Shown here: positions 35,020 through 44,605 of the stretch, piece by piece
Numbering within the stretch: the first letter of the stretch is position 1
Layout of the letters: the number at the start of each line of letters is the position of its first letter
Made by a program: the position numbers and the translations under genes
Source of the DNA: Microbacterium esteraromaticum
GTDB taxonomy: Bacteria > Actinomycetota > Actinomycetes > Actinomycetales > Microbacteriaceae
Length of the DNA stretch: 64,000 bases
Assembly: GCF_014084045.1 (NCBI RefSeq)
Contig: NZ_CP043732.1
Location: forward strand, 806,001-870,000
Direction: 5' to 3'
The notes under the pieces: generated by a model
What the model was told of the DNA's origin: nothing
Databases searched by the model: none
What the model saw: the letters and a program-made list of their open reading frames with translations, nothing else

Positions 35020-36470
35020 GCCGCACCTCGCAGCTCGAACCGTTCGGCGTGCAGCGCCGCGATGACGTCGAGATCGTGCGTGACGGCGATGAGGGCTGCC
35101 CCGTCGTCGCGGAGTGCGGCGAGGATCGCCACCAGCTCCTGCCAGGTGCGGGCGTCCTGCCCGAACGTCGGCTCGTCGAGCATGAGCACGCGAGGCCGGG
35201 TGATCAGCGCGGCGGCCACGGTCAGCCGGCGCTTCTCGCCGCCCGACAGCGTGTAGGGATTGGCCTTCGCGAGACGATCGAGCCGCAGCCGCTGCAGCAG
35301 CTCGTCGCTGCGCTCCGCGATCTCCGCCTCCGACAGGCCAAGCGACCGGGCCCCGATCGCAAGCTCGTCCTGCACGGTGCTCGCGAGCAGCTGATGCTCC
35401 GGCTCCTGGAAGACCGTTCCGACGCGTGTGAGCAGCTCACGCGACGTCCAGCGGATGGGCTGGGCCGCCGCCCCTGCGGCGAGCGCGTCGGATGCCGTGA
35501 CCGCGCCGGCGACGGGCGGCAGGAGCCCCGCGAGCGTGAGCCCCAGTGTCGACTTCCCTGCGCCATTCGGCCCGGTGATGGCGAGCACCGACCCGGCGCG
35601 CACGTCGACGTCGATTCCTGATGCCACCGCCGTGCCGCGCACGCGTGCGACGGCGAGATCGCGACCCGTGAGCAGAGCCTCGCCGGGCGAGGCGACCGGC
35701 GGCGCGGGGTGCCGTGGCGGGCGCCCAGGAACCCACACGCCGGCGTCCGCCAGGCGCTCGCCCTGGGCGGCCAGCACCTGCTCGGGGCGCCCGTCGGCGA
35801 TGATGCCGCCGTCTCCGAGCACGATCACGCGGTCGATCAGCGGCAGCCATACGCCCAGCCGATGCTCGACGACGATCAGCGTGGTGCGCTGCGTCTGCAG
35901 CATCCGCTCCACCGCGTCGCGGACCTCGACGACACCCGCCGGATCGAGGTTCGCGGTCGGCTCGTCGAGCAGCAGCAGGCCCGGTCGCATGGCGAGCGCT
36001 CCCGCGAGCGCGAGGCGCTGCTTCTGCCCGCCCGAGAGCGCCTTGGTCGGTCGATCGAGGGGGACGTCGAGTCCGACCGCGTCGAGCGCCTCGTCGACGC
36101 GTCGCCAGATCTCCTCGCGCGGGATGCCGAGGTTCTCGCAGCCGAAGGCGACGTCGTCGCCCACGCGCGCGAGGATCACCTGCGAGTCGGGGTCCTGCAG
36201 CACGAGACCGGCGCCGCCCCTGGATGCCGAGGCCGGAGCGCCGTCGATGAGCAGGCGCCCCTCGGCATCCCCCTCTTCATCTCCGCCCAGCACCCCGGCG
36301 AGGCCATGCAGCAGGGTCGACTTGCCGGCACCGGAGGCGCCGAGCAGCAGCACCCGCTCACCGGGCTCGATGCGCAGCGTGACATCGCGTACAGCCCAGG
36401 CGATGCGGCTGGCGTGCCGCCAGCCCCATCCCTGCGCCTCGACCGCAGCTGGCCGGACATCCGAGGTCAT
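35016..36470 (-). CDS. ykoD: ECF transporter dual ATPase (YkoD-like)
   Basis: A 484-residue protein with two ABC ATPase domains. Walker A motifs are GASGAGKST (~45) and GPNGAGKST (~300); signatures are LSGGQKQR and LSGGEKRR; Walker B boxes are LLLDEPTANLD and LMLDEPTFGQD. The two-domain form is that of YkoD in thiamin-related ECF systems. The ATG at 36470 lies 1 nt after the S-component stop, so the earlier in-frame start inside that gene was rejected. It energises uptake through the T and S components. Confidence 0.93.
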   Translation of the reverse strand: MTSDVRPAAVEAQGWGWRHASRIAWAVRDVTLRIEPGERVLLLGASGAGKSTLLHGLAGVLGGDEEGDAEGRLLIDGAPASASRGGAGLVLQDPDSQVILARVGDDVAFGCENLGIPREEIWRRVDEALDAVGLDVPLDRPTKALSGGQKQRLALAGALAMRPGLLLLDEPTANLDPAGVVEVRDAVERMLQTQRTTLIVVEHRLGVWLPLIDRVIVLGDGGIIADGRPEQVLAAQGERLADAGVWVPGRPPRHPAPPVASPGEALLTGRDLAVARVRGTAVASGIDVDVRAGSVLAITGPNGAGKSTLGLTLAGLLPPVAGAVTASDALAAGAAAQPIRWTSRELLTRVGTVFQEPEHQLLASTVQDELAIGARSLGLSEAEIAERSDELLQRLRLDRLAKANPYTLSGGEKRRLTVAAALITRPRVLMLDEPTFGQDARTWQELVAILAALRDDGAALIAVTHDLDVIAALHAERFELRGAA

Positions 36471-36471
36471 C

Positions 36472-37110
36472 TCAGACTCGGGCCCGCACCTCGCGCCCGG
36501 ACCCGAAGCGATCCAGCGCCCCCGTCGCTGCGAGGCCGCGCGCAAGCGCCCAGCCGAGAAGGCCCGCGAGCACGGCACCGGAGATGACGGTGCAGATCAG
36601 GTAGACGACGGTGAACGCGGCATCCGATCCCGCGAACCACAGGATCAGGTTGTTGATGCCGCCGGCGAGCGCGGCGCCGGCACCTGCGAGCATCGCGACG
36701 GGCAGCGACCACACCCGGTAGGCGACCAGCAGGAAGATCAGCTCGGCGCCGAGACCCTGCACGAGGCCGGCCTCGATGGTGAGGAACCCGCCCCACTGCG
36801 CTCCGGCGAGCGCCGACACGACGGCCGCGAGAGTCTCGACGTAGATCGCCGCGCCGACCTTGCGGATGATCAGCCCCCCGAGCACCCCGGCGATGAGCCA
36901 GGGGCCGTCGAGCAGGCCCTGCACTCCGGGCAGCAGCGGCTCGAGCAGTGCCTTGGGTCCGAGGTAGCCGACGTTCCAGGCGAGGAACAGGAAGCCGCAG
37001 GCGACTCCGAGGACGCTGGCGACGACGATGTCGACGACGCGCCAGCGCCAGATCGCGGGTCGGCCGATGGTCGCCTTCTCGGCGGTCGAGCGGTGCGTGG
37101 ACGTACTCAT
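36472..37110 (-). CDS. ykoE: ECF transporter S component for a thiamin precursor (YkoE-like)
   Basis: A 212-residue membrane protein with about five or six helices that binds the vitamin substrate. WRWRVVDIVVASVLGVACGFLFLAWNVGY, ETLAAVVSALAGAQWGG and the late GGINNLILWFAGSDAAF are typical of YkoE. The ATG at 37110 follows GGAGG. It is the first gene after a TPP riboswitch, which fixes the pathway as thiamin related; in Bacillus the YkoEDC system is assigned to HMP/thiamin precursor uptake. Confidence 0.93.
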   Translation of the reverse strand: MSTSTHRSTAEKATIGRPAIWRWRVVDIVVASVLGVACGFLFLAWNVGYLGPKALLEPLLPGVQGLLDGPWLIAGVLGGLIIRKVGAAIYVETLAAVVSALAGAQWGGFLTIEAGLVQGLGAELIFLLVAYRVWSLPVAMLAGAGAALAGGINNLILWFAGSDAAFTVVYLICTVISGAVLAGLLGWALARGLAATGALDRFGSGREVRARV

Positions 37111-37119
37111 CTGAACTCC

Positions 37120-37203
37120 TCCCTGCGCCGGCATGATCCGGATCAGGTTCGACGGTCGAAGCGCTTTTCGCTTCCTCTCAGCCCGCCTGCGCGGACTCCC
37201 GTG
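37120..37203 (-). ncRNA. TPP riboswitch (THI element)
   Basis: Read on the minus strand, the gap before ykoE holds the conserved THI-box blocks in order: GGGAGTCC, GCGGGCTGAGAGG, and CCTGATCCGGATCATGCCGGCG-type ending in CAGGGA. The last block is directly followed by the GGAGG ribosome site of ykoE, so ligand binding probably blocks translation initiation. High thiamin pyrophosphate should shut off ykoEDC. Confidence 0.95.
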
Positions 37204-37273
37204 GTGATTGATCGATCATATCGCCAGCCGCGGGCCCGCGTGGCCGCGTTTCGTCCCGCGAAACAGCGGGCTG

Positions 37274-37279
37274 TAGCGT
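37274..37279 (+). promoter_or_regulatory. -10 box for a leaderless start (carboxypeptidase)
   Basis: TAGCGT, 6 nt before the GTG at 37286. This supports 37286 as the real start even though a frameshift in the sequence hides it. Confidence 0.5.
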
Positions 37280-37285
37280 GGTCAG

Positions 37286-39012
37286 GTGACACCTCCCCCG
37301 AGTCCACGCGCCCAGCCACGCGCCGTGCCATGCGCGAGCGCACTCGGACGCGCGCCGATCGCTCGCCCGGCGCCGCCGCGCCACTGCCGGCTTTCGGCGA
37401 CAGCCTCGGGCCGGAACGGGCTGTGACCGGGGATACTGACGCTGTGGACGTGAGGGAACCTGCACAGCATGGTGCGCCCGCAGACGCCGTCGAGCGTGCT
37501 GCCGAGACGCCTCCGGATGCCTCTGCCGGCGACACGACCTCACTCGGCGCTCCGTCGGTCGGAACGCCTGCCGACGGGATGCCCGCCGACGGCGTGTCTG
37601 CCGACGGAACTCCTGCCGACGGAATACCTGCCGACGGAGCGCCTGCCGACACTGCTCCCCTCGCGGATGCTCCGGCGGAGTGGGCAGACGCATCGCGCCC
37701 GCCCACGGCGCTGACCTGGCTCGAGCCGTCCAGCCTGCTCGACGAGCATCCCTCGGCGGCGCAGCCGCGTCCGCTCTTCGACGGCGCCAGGCTCACCCCC
37801 GGATGGCGTCGCCCTCGCGTGCTCATCCCGCTCGGGATCGTCACGGCGCTGTGCGGCGCCTACGTCTCGACCACTCTGCTGTGGCCGCTGAACGCGGTCG
37901 CACCGACGGCTCAGGCATCCCCCGTCACGGTCGCTCCGGCCCCGGCCGCCGCCGTCGCCTGGCCGGCGAAGGGCAGTGCGGCGATCGGCATCCAGGGCAT
38001 GGCGCCGGTGGCGTCAGGCACGACGCCGGCCGAGATCGCCAGCATCTCGAAGGTCGTGAGCGTCATGATGGTGCTCGACGAGCTGCCGTTGAACGTCGGC
38101 GAGCAGGGGCCCAGCTTCGAGTTCACCGCCGCCGACCAGCGAGACTACTGGACCTACCGCCGCTCGAACCAGTCATCGCTGGACGTGCCCGTCGGCGGCA
38201 GCCTCACCGAGTACCAGATGCTGCAGGGCATCATGCTCGGCTCGGCGAACAACTACATCGACCGCCTCGCAGACGAGCTGTGGGGTTCGCAGGCCGGCTT
38301 CGCCGAGGCGTCGGCGAAGTGGCTCAGCGATCGCGGCATCGAGGATGTGACCCTCGTGTCGCCGTCGGGATTCAGCGATGAGAACGTCGCATCGCCTGCG
38401 GCTCTGATCCAGATCGCCGAGCTGGCGATGGCGAACCCCGTGTTCGCCGAGATCGTCGCCACGCGCACGGCCGAGATCCCCGGCGTCGGCGTGGTGACCA
38501 ACACGAACAAGATGCTCGACGATCCCGGCGTGGTCGGCGTGAAGACGGGAACCCTGAAGAGCTGGAACCTGCTCACGGCGAAGGACGTCACCGTCGGCGA
38601 CACGACCGTGCGCCTGTTCGCCTCGGTGCTCGGGCAGGACAGCAACGCGGAGCGCCTCGCCGCGACCCGCGAGCTTCTCGCCGGCGTCGAGAAGGCGCTC
38701 ACCGATCAGCCGACCGCGATCACGGCCGGCACGGTGGTCGGACATGTGAGCACGGAGTGGGGCGACCGCGTCGACCTCGTGACCGACGAAGACGCGCGAC
38801 TGCTGCTCTGGAACGGCGCCGAGGCGACCACCTCGATCTCCTTCTCGCTCGGCGACTCCACGAAGGCGGGCGCCGAGGTCGGCACGCTCACGGCGAAAGG
38901 CCCGCTCGACACCGCTGAGACCTCGGTGTCGCTCGCTGATGAGATCACTCAGCCGACCGCCTGGTGGCGTCTGACTCACCCGCTCGAGCTGTTCGGATTC
39001 GACAACGACTGA
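37286..39012 (+). CDS. D-alanyl-D-alanine carboxypeptidase, apparent 1-nt frameshift
   Basis: A membrane-anchored penicillin-binding protein that trims the last D-Ala of cell-wall stem peptides. All three catalytic motifs are present: SISK (Ser-x-x-Lys), SAN in GSANNY, and KTG in VGVKTGTLK. Before them come a variable Ala/Pro-rich cytoplasmic region, six GxPAD-type repeats and one membrane helix (VLIPLGIVTALCGAYVSTTLLW). The GTG at 37286 with its TAGCGT box reads VTPPP and must gain one C in the C5 run at 37295-37299 to continue as ESTRPATRRAMRERT (575 aa). As sequenced, ATG 37330 (560 aa) or GTG 37444 would be used. Length and motif order fit the family. Confidence 0.85.
37561..37650 (+). 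repeat. Six tandem 15-bp repeats coding G-x-P-A-D
   Basis: Exactly 90 bp made of six 15-bp units encoding GTPAD, GMPAD, GVSAD, GTPAD, GIPAD and GAPAD, within the cytoplasmic stretch before the membrane helix of the carboxypeptidase. They keep the reading frame and could change in number between strains. Confidence 0.85.
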
Positions 39013-39052
39013 GCACCACCCGGCCATCCCGGCCATCCCGTCGGCCGCCTCG

Positions 39053-39119
39053 CGAGACTTACGTTCCCGCACGAGACGCACCCCTGCGAGCCCCGTCTCG
39101 TGCGGGAACGCAAGTCTCG
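39053..39119. terminator. Long imperfect hairpin between convergent genes
   Basis: A 25-bp stem with one mismatch (39053-39077 with 39095-39119) and a 17-nt loop, just after the carboxypeptidase stop. It is longer than usual for a terminator and is followed by a second hairpin, so the two may act as a double stop or the first may be a small mobile palindrome. Confidence 0.5.
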
Positions 39120-39144
39120 TCGGCTGGGCGATCCGGGCGGGCGG

Positions 39145-39190
39145 AACAGCAGAGCGCCCGCCCCGGTGACGGGGCGGGCGCTCTGCTGTT
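39145..39190. terminator. Perfect 20-bp hairpin between convergent genes
   Basis: 39145-39164 pairs perfectly with 39171-39190 around a 6-nt loop, flanked by AA and TT. It ends 6 nt before the stop of the ABC exporter gene and probably terminates transcription from both sides. Confidence 0.75.
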
Positions 39191-39196
39191 GCGGTG

Positions 39197-41445
39197 TCAG
39201 TCGCGTCGCGGTTCGGATGCCGTGGACTCGGCATCCTTCACGGCTTCGCCGAGCTGGTGAGCGTCGGGCGCCGTCGCCACCTTCTGCTCGGCGACGGCCT
39301 CCGCCTCGTCGTCGGCGTCTCCGGTGACGATCACCGGCACCGAGCCGGTGAGGGCTTCCTCTGCGTCGATGTCGGTCGCGGCCTGCTCGAACTGCGACTG
39401 GTACAGCCGCCAGTACGCGCCCTGTGCGGCGATCAGCTCGTCGTGATCGCCCTGCTCGACGATGTCGCCGTGCTCCATCACGAGGATGAGGTCGGCGTCG
39501 CGGATCGTCGAGAGGCGGTGCGCGATCACGAACGACGTGCGTCCTTCGCGAAGCGCGGCCATCGCCTGCTGCAGCAGCAGCTCGGTTCGCGTGTCGACGG
39601 CGCTTGTCGCCTCATCGAGGATGAGGATCGACGGCCGCGACACGAACGCGCGAGCGATCGTGATCAGCTGCCGCTCGCCCGCCGACACGTTCGAGGCGTC
39701 CTCATCGAGCACGGTCTCGTAGCCCTCGGGAAGGGAGTGCACGAACCGGTCGACATAGGTGGCCTCGGCGGCGGTGATGATCTGCTCATCGGTGGCCGCG
39801 TCGTTGCCGTAGCGGATGTTCTCGCGGATGGTGCCGCCGAACAGCCACGGGTCCTGCAGCACCATGCCGGTGCGGCGACGGAGGTCGTCGCGGCGCATCT
39901 CCGAGATGTCCTGCCCGTCGAGCAGGATGCGACCGGAGTTGAGCTCGTAGAACCGCATGATGAGGTTCACGAGCGTCGTCTTGCCTGCACCGGTCGGCCC
40001 GACGATCGCGACCGTCTGCCCCGGCTCCACCCGGAACGAGAGGTCCTTGATCAGCGGGCGGTCCTCGCTGTACGAGAACGCGACGTGCTCGAACTCGATG
40101 ACGCCCTTGCCCTCCGGCGCGGCGGGTGCATCCTCGGCATCCGGATCCTGCTCCTCCGCATCGAGCAGGTCGAAGACCCGCTCGGCCGAGGCGGTGCCCG
40201 ACTGCACGACGGCGGCCATGCCGCCCAGCTCGCTCAGCGGCTGGCTGAACTGCTGCGAGTACTGGATGAACGCCTGCACGTCGCCGAGACGCAGGTTGCC
40301 GCCTGCGACCAGCAGGCCGCCGAGAACGGCGATGCCGACGTACTGCAGGTTTCCGACGAACATCATCGCGGGCATGATGATGCCCGAAAGGAACTGCGCC
40401 TTGAACGCCGCCTGGTACAGCTCCTCGTTCTCGACCTGGAAGCTCTCGAGAGCGTCCTTCTCCCGACCGAAAACCTTCACCAGAGCGTGGCCGGAGAAGG
40501 CCTCCTCGACGCGGGCGTTGAGCCGGCCGACCTTGCGCCACTGCTGGCCGAAGGCCTTCTGCGAGCGCGGGCCGATGATGCCGAAGATCACTCCCATCAG
40601 AGGCAGCGAGATCAGCGCCACCAGTGCGAGCTGCCACGAGATCGAGAACATCATGATCAGCACGCCCACGACGGTGAGCACGCTGGTGAGCGCCCCGAGA
40701 GCGACTGCTGCATCGTCTGCGTGATGTTGTCGATGTCGTTCGTGACGCGCGAGATCAGCTCACCGCGCTGCACCTTGTCGAAGTACGACAGCGGCAGACG
40801 GTTGATCTTCGCCTCGACGTCTTCGCGCAGGCGCCACATGGTGCGCACCATGATCACGTTGATCACGTAGCCCTGCAGCCAGCTGAGGATCGACGAGACG
40901 ACGTAGATCGCGAGCACGGCGACGATGATCCAGCGAAGCCGCTCGAAGTCGACGCCGTCGCCGACGGCGAAGTCGTCCATGGCCGAGACCATGTTGGCGA
41001 ACTCGTCCTGGCCGGCGCCGCGCAGCACCTCGACGACCTGGTCGCGGCTCGTGCCCTGTGGGAACCCGGGAGCGCCGCCGAAGCCCTGCCCGAGCACGCT
41101 CGAGATGAAGCCCTCGTAGACGACGTTGGTCGCCTCGCCGAGCACCTTCGGCGCGGCCACGGCGAGCACGACGCCCACTGCGCCGAAGAACGACACGAGC
41201 GCGAACCACCAGGCCGAGGGCTTGAGCAGTCCGATCATCCTCTTGAAGCTCGGCCCGAAGTTGTCGGCCTTGCCCGGCGCGGGGCCGTCGAACATGCCGC
41301 CGCCCTCGAGGCGCGCCTTCTCGGCGAGCTCGGCCTCCTCCTTCTCGGCGGCGGTCAGCTCGGGTTCGGCCACCGCGGTGGCCTGTGCGCGTGCGGCGAG
41401 CGCTCGCTCGCGACGCGACGTCTTCTTGTCGGTGCTGTCGGTCAT
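39197..41445 (-). CDS. ABC exporter subunit with canonical ATPase site, apparent 1-nt frameshift
   Basis: One half of a heterodimeric multidrug-type ABC exporter. A charged cytoplasmic start (TDSTDKKTSRRERALAARAQ) is followed by six membrane helices and an ATPase domain with GPTGAGKTT, VSAGERQ and ILILDEATSAVD, which keeps the catalytic Glu. The frame breaks at the G4 run 40693-40696. Adding one G joins NDIDNITQTMQQSLSG to ALTSVLTVVGVLIMMF, giving 749 residues. The ATG at 41445 overlaps the stop of the partner gene (ATGA). It probably exports lipids or drugs with the partner; the substrate is unknown. Confidence 0.88.
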
Positions 41446-43168
41446 GCGTCCACCCCCAGCTGCGACTCGACGATCTCCTTGTAGGTCGGGCTGGTGACGA
41501 GCAGCTCGTCGTGCGTGCCCACGCCGACCACGGCACCGTCGTCGAGGACGACGATGCGATCGGCGTCCGTGATCGTCGAGACGCGCTGCGCCACGACGAT
41601 CTTGGTGACATCGGGCAGCTCTCTCCAGAGCGCTTGCCGCAATCGGGCATCCGTCGTCAGATCGAGAGCCGAGAACGAGTCGTCGAACACGAGGATGCGC
41701 GGGCGGTGCACGATCGCGCGAGCGATCGCCAGTCGCTGCCGCTGCCCGCCCGACACGTTCGTGCCGCCCTGGGCGATGTGCGAGTCGAGCCCGTCCGGCA
41801 TCTCGGCGACGAAGTCGCGCCCCTGCGCGATCTCGAGCGCAGCCCACAGCTCGTCGTCGGTCGCGTCTGCCCGCCCGTAGCGGAGGTTGGACGCCACCGT
41901 GCCCGAGAACAGGAAGGGACGCTGCGGAACGAGACCGAGGTCCTTCCACAGGGCGTCGAGGTCGGCATCGCGCACGTCGACGCCGCCGACCTTCACGGCA
42001 CCGCCAGTCGCGTCGAACAGCCGCGGGATCAGCGAGACCAGCGTGGTCTTGCCCGAGCCGGTGGAGCCGATGATCGCCACGGTCTCGCCGGGCCTGGCCT
42101 CGAAGGTGATGTCGGACAGCACCGGCACCTCGGCACCGGGGTAGGTGAACTCGACGTTCTGGAAGGAGACCGCCCCGGCTCGGGGAACTCGGTCACCCCG
42201 TCTTCGGGACGCGTCATCGACGACTCGGCGTCGAGCACCTCTCCGACGCGCTCGGCCGAGACCGCGGCGCGTGGGATCATCATCGCCATGAAGCTCGACA
42301 TGATGACGCCCATCATGATCTGACCGATGTACTGCATGAACGCGAAGATCGTGCCGATCTCGGCGTCGCCCTGGTTGATCTCGACACCGCCGAACCACAC
42401 CACCGCGACGACCGTGACGTTGAGCACGAGCATGAACAGCGGGAACATCAGCACGAACAGGGAGCCGATGTTGCGACCGAGCACCATCAGGTCGGTGTTT
42501 ACCTCGCGGAACCGGCGCTCCTCGATGCGCTCGCGGACGAAGGCGCGCACGACGCGCACACCCGTGAGCTGCTCGCGCATGATGCGGTTGACCTCGTCGA
42601 GCTTGGTCTGGTTCTGGCGGAACAGCGGCACCATGCGGCCGATGATCAGCACGGCGATGATCAGCAGCAGCGGCACCGAGACGGCTATCAGCCAGCTCAG
42701 GCCGACGTCGGTCTGCACGGCCTTGATGATGCCGCCGATCGCGAGCAGCGGCGCGGTCACGAACATCGTCGCGCCCATCATCGCCAGCATCTGCACCTGC
42801 TGCACGTCGTTGGTGTTGCGCGTGATCAGCGACCCGGCGCCGAAGTGCGATACCTCGCGCTCGGAGAAGCCGCTCACCCGCGAGAATACGTCGGCGCGGA
42901 TATCGCGCCCTGCGCTCATCGCCATGCGGGCGGCGAAGTAGGTGGCGAAGATCGAGGCGAGGATCTGGCCGAGCGACACGAGCAGCATGAACGCGCCGCG
43001 GCTCCAGATGTAGCCGATGTCGGCCTTGGCGACGCCGTTGTTGATGATGTCGGCGTTGATTTCGGGCAGGTTGAGGGATGCCATGACGCTGGCGAACTGC
43101 AGCACGACGATCGTGACGAGCAGCGGCCAGTATCTCTTCAGATAGCGGATGAGAAGTTTTCCGAGCAC
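41442..43168 (-). CDS. ABC exporter subunit with degenerate ATPase site, apparent 1-nt frameshift
   Basis: The other half of the heterodimeric exporter. Six helices (LVTIVVLQFASVMAS, FMLLVSLGQILASIFATYFA and so on) precede an ATPase with GSTGSGKTT and VSGGQRQRL. Walker B reads ILVFDDSFSALD: Asp replaces the catalytic Glu, as in the non-hydrolysing site of heterodimeric exporters such as TM287/288. The GTG at 43168 follows AAGGAAG. One G must be added to the G4 run 42173-42176 so that EFPEPG continues as AVSFQNVEFTYPG (575 aa). It is the first gene of the two-gene operon. Confidence 0.88.
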
Positions 43169-43303
43169 AGGCGGACTTCCTTGTGAGAATTCGGAGGGCC
43201 GAAACGCGGCCATCAGACAGCGTGCCACGAACCGCCGACATTCGTATCCCCCTGAAGGATGACCTTCGCTGTCAGCGGAAACGGGGTGCGATTGACCCCC
43301 GAA

Positions 43304-43309
43304 TAGACT
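43304..43309 (+). promoter_or_regulatory. -10 box for a leaderless start (glycosyltransferase)
   Basis: TAGACT, 7 nt before the ATG at 43317. The same hexamer and layout precede hemA. Confidence 0.5.
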
Positions 43310-43316
43310 CGCTGTC

Positions 43317-44483
43317 ATGCCCATCGAGAACGCCGCCCGCCCTGCCGTGCTGATGGTGTGCGACTACTCGCTGAAGTATCTCGGCGGTGCGCAGACCGCC
43401 TTCTTGCGTCAGGCCGAGGCGCTCGCCGGCGAGGGCGTGAGGGTCGTCGTCCTGGCTCCGGATGCCGAGGCACTCGCGGCGGAGGGCATCACCACCGTCT
43501 CCCCTCCACGACGAGGCACGATCCCGGTGCTCGATCTGCCGCTGCTCGGCCGGGCCCGCGACCTCGAGCCGCTGGTCGCCGCGATGATCCGCCGGCACGG
43601 CATCGGCGCGGTGGTCGTGCACTCCGAGTTCGCCCTCGCAGCCGCCGCGATCGCGGTGGCGCGGGAGCTGCGCATCCCCTCGCTGCACACGGTGCACACC
43701 TTCTTCTGGCGCGCGCCCGCCGTGCTCGCCCCGTTCGCGCCGGTCGTCTCACGGGTGCACAGCGCGCTGACGGGCATCACGAGCGGCGACCGCTTCACCG
43801 GCAGCCACCCGCTGAACAACGCCCTGCGCACCATGACGCTGCGCATCGCGCAGCGCGCCGACGTCGTCCTCTCTCCCTCGGCTCATCAGGCCGCAGCGCT
43901 CCGCGACGCGGGCGCGAGTCGGGTCGAGGCGTTCTCGAACGTCGCGCAGCCGCTGCGTCTGGCATCCGCCGCCTCAGACGAGGGCCCGCTTCGCCTGCTC
44001 TGGGTCGCGCGCTTCGCGCCGGAGAAACGAGTGGAGGTCGCCCTGAACGCGATGCGGCTCGTTGTCGACCGCCTCGGCGAAGACCGCGTGCACCTCGACG
44101 TGGCCGGCGGCGACCACCGCCCGGTGCCAGGGGTGACCTTCCACGGCGCGGTGCCGGGTGAGCGGGTCGGCGAGCTGCTCGATGCCGCGGATGCCGCCCT
44201 CATCACCTCATTGGGCTTCGACAACCAGCCGATGGTCGCGCTCGAGGCCTTCGCGCACGGGCGTCCGGTGATCGTGAGCGACCCCGTGCTCGCGACCGAG
44301 TTCGGCGACGCGGCGCTCGGGACTCAGACGCCGGATGCCGAGGGGCTCGCCGACCTGATCGTTCGGCTCGAGGCATCCCGTGAGCTGCTGGCGGCGCCGC
44401 GCGACGCGGCCGTCGCCTACGCGAGCGAGCGTCAGCCCGGCGCTCATGTCGCGCGGCTGCTGGAGCTTGCCGCCTCGGTCTGA
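43317..44483 (+). CDS. Glycosyltransferase family 4 protein
   Basis: A 388-residue GT-B fold glycosyltransferase. The N-terminal domain shows VLMVCDYSLKYLGGAQTAFLRQAEALAGEGVRVVVLAPD, the acceptor half with the Gly-rich loop. The C-terminal domain shows LRLLWVARFAPEKRVEVALNAMR, VTFHGAVPGERVGELLDAADAALITS and the nucleotide-sugar E-x7-E motif region FDNQPMVALEAFAHGRPVIVSD. It should transfer a sugar from an activated donor to a lipid, glycan or small molecule on the inner face of the membrane. Monocistronic, leaderless start. Substrates unknown. Confidence 0.92.
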   Translation: MPIENAARPAVLMVCDYSLKYLGGAQTAFLRQAEALAGEGVRVVVLAPDAEALAAEGITTVSPPRRGTIPVLDLPLLGRARDLEPLVAAMIRRHGIGAVVVHSEFALAAAAIAVARELRIPSLHTVHTFFWRAPAVLAPFAPVVSRVHSALTGITSGDRFTGSHPLNNALRTMTLRIAQRADVVLSPSAHQAAALRDAGASRVEAFSNVAQPLRLASAASDEGPLRLLWVARFAPEKRVEVALNAMRLVVDRLGEDRVHLDVAGGDHRPVPGVTFHGAVPGERVGELLDAADAALITSLGFDNQPMVALEAFAHGRPVIVSDPVLATEFGDAALGTQTPDAEGLADLIVRLEASRELLAAPRDAAVAYASERQPGAHVARLLELAASV

Positions 44484-44605
44484 GCCGCGAGCATGGGCGG
44501 GCTCATCGCCTGACCGCTCATCCGAGGTAGGCGATCACGCGAGCACAGGACGATATCGCCGGGATTCTCCGACCTCGGCTGCGCTCCTTCGTCGGATGAC
44601 TCGAC

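Noticed and set aside
35428..37285. A very long open frame running on the plus strand through the ykoD/ykoE genes into the carboxypeptidase
   Set aside because: It is antisense to two well-supported ABC genes and a riboswitch, has biased Arg/Ser/Pro composition, and only its part after 37286 matches a protein family.
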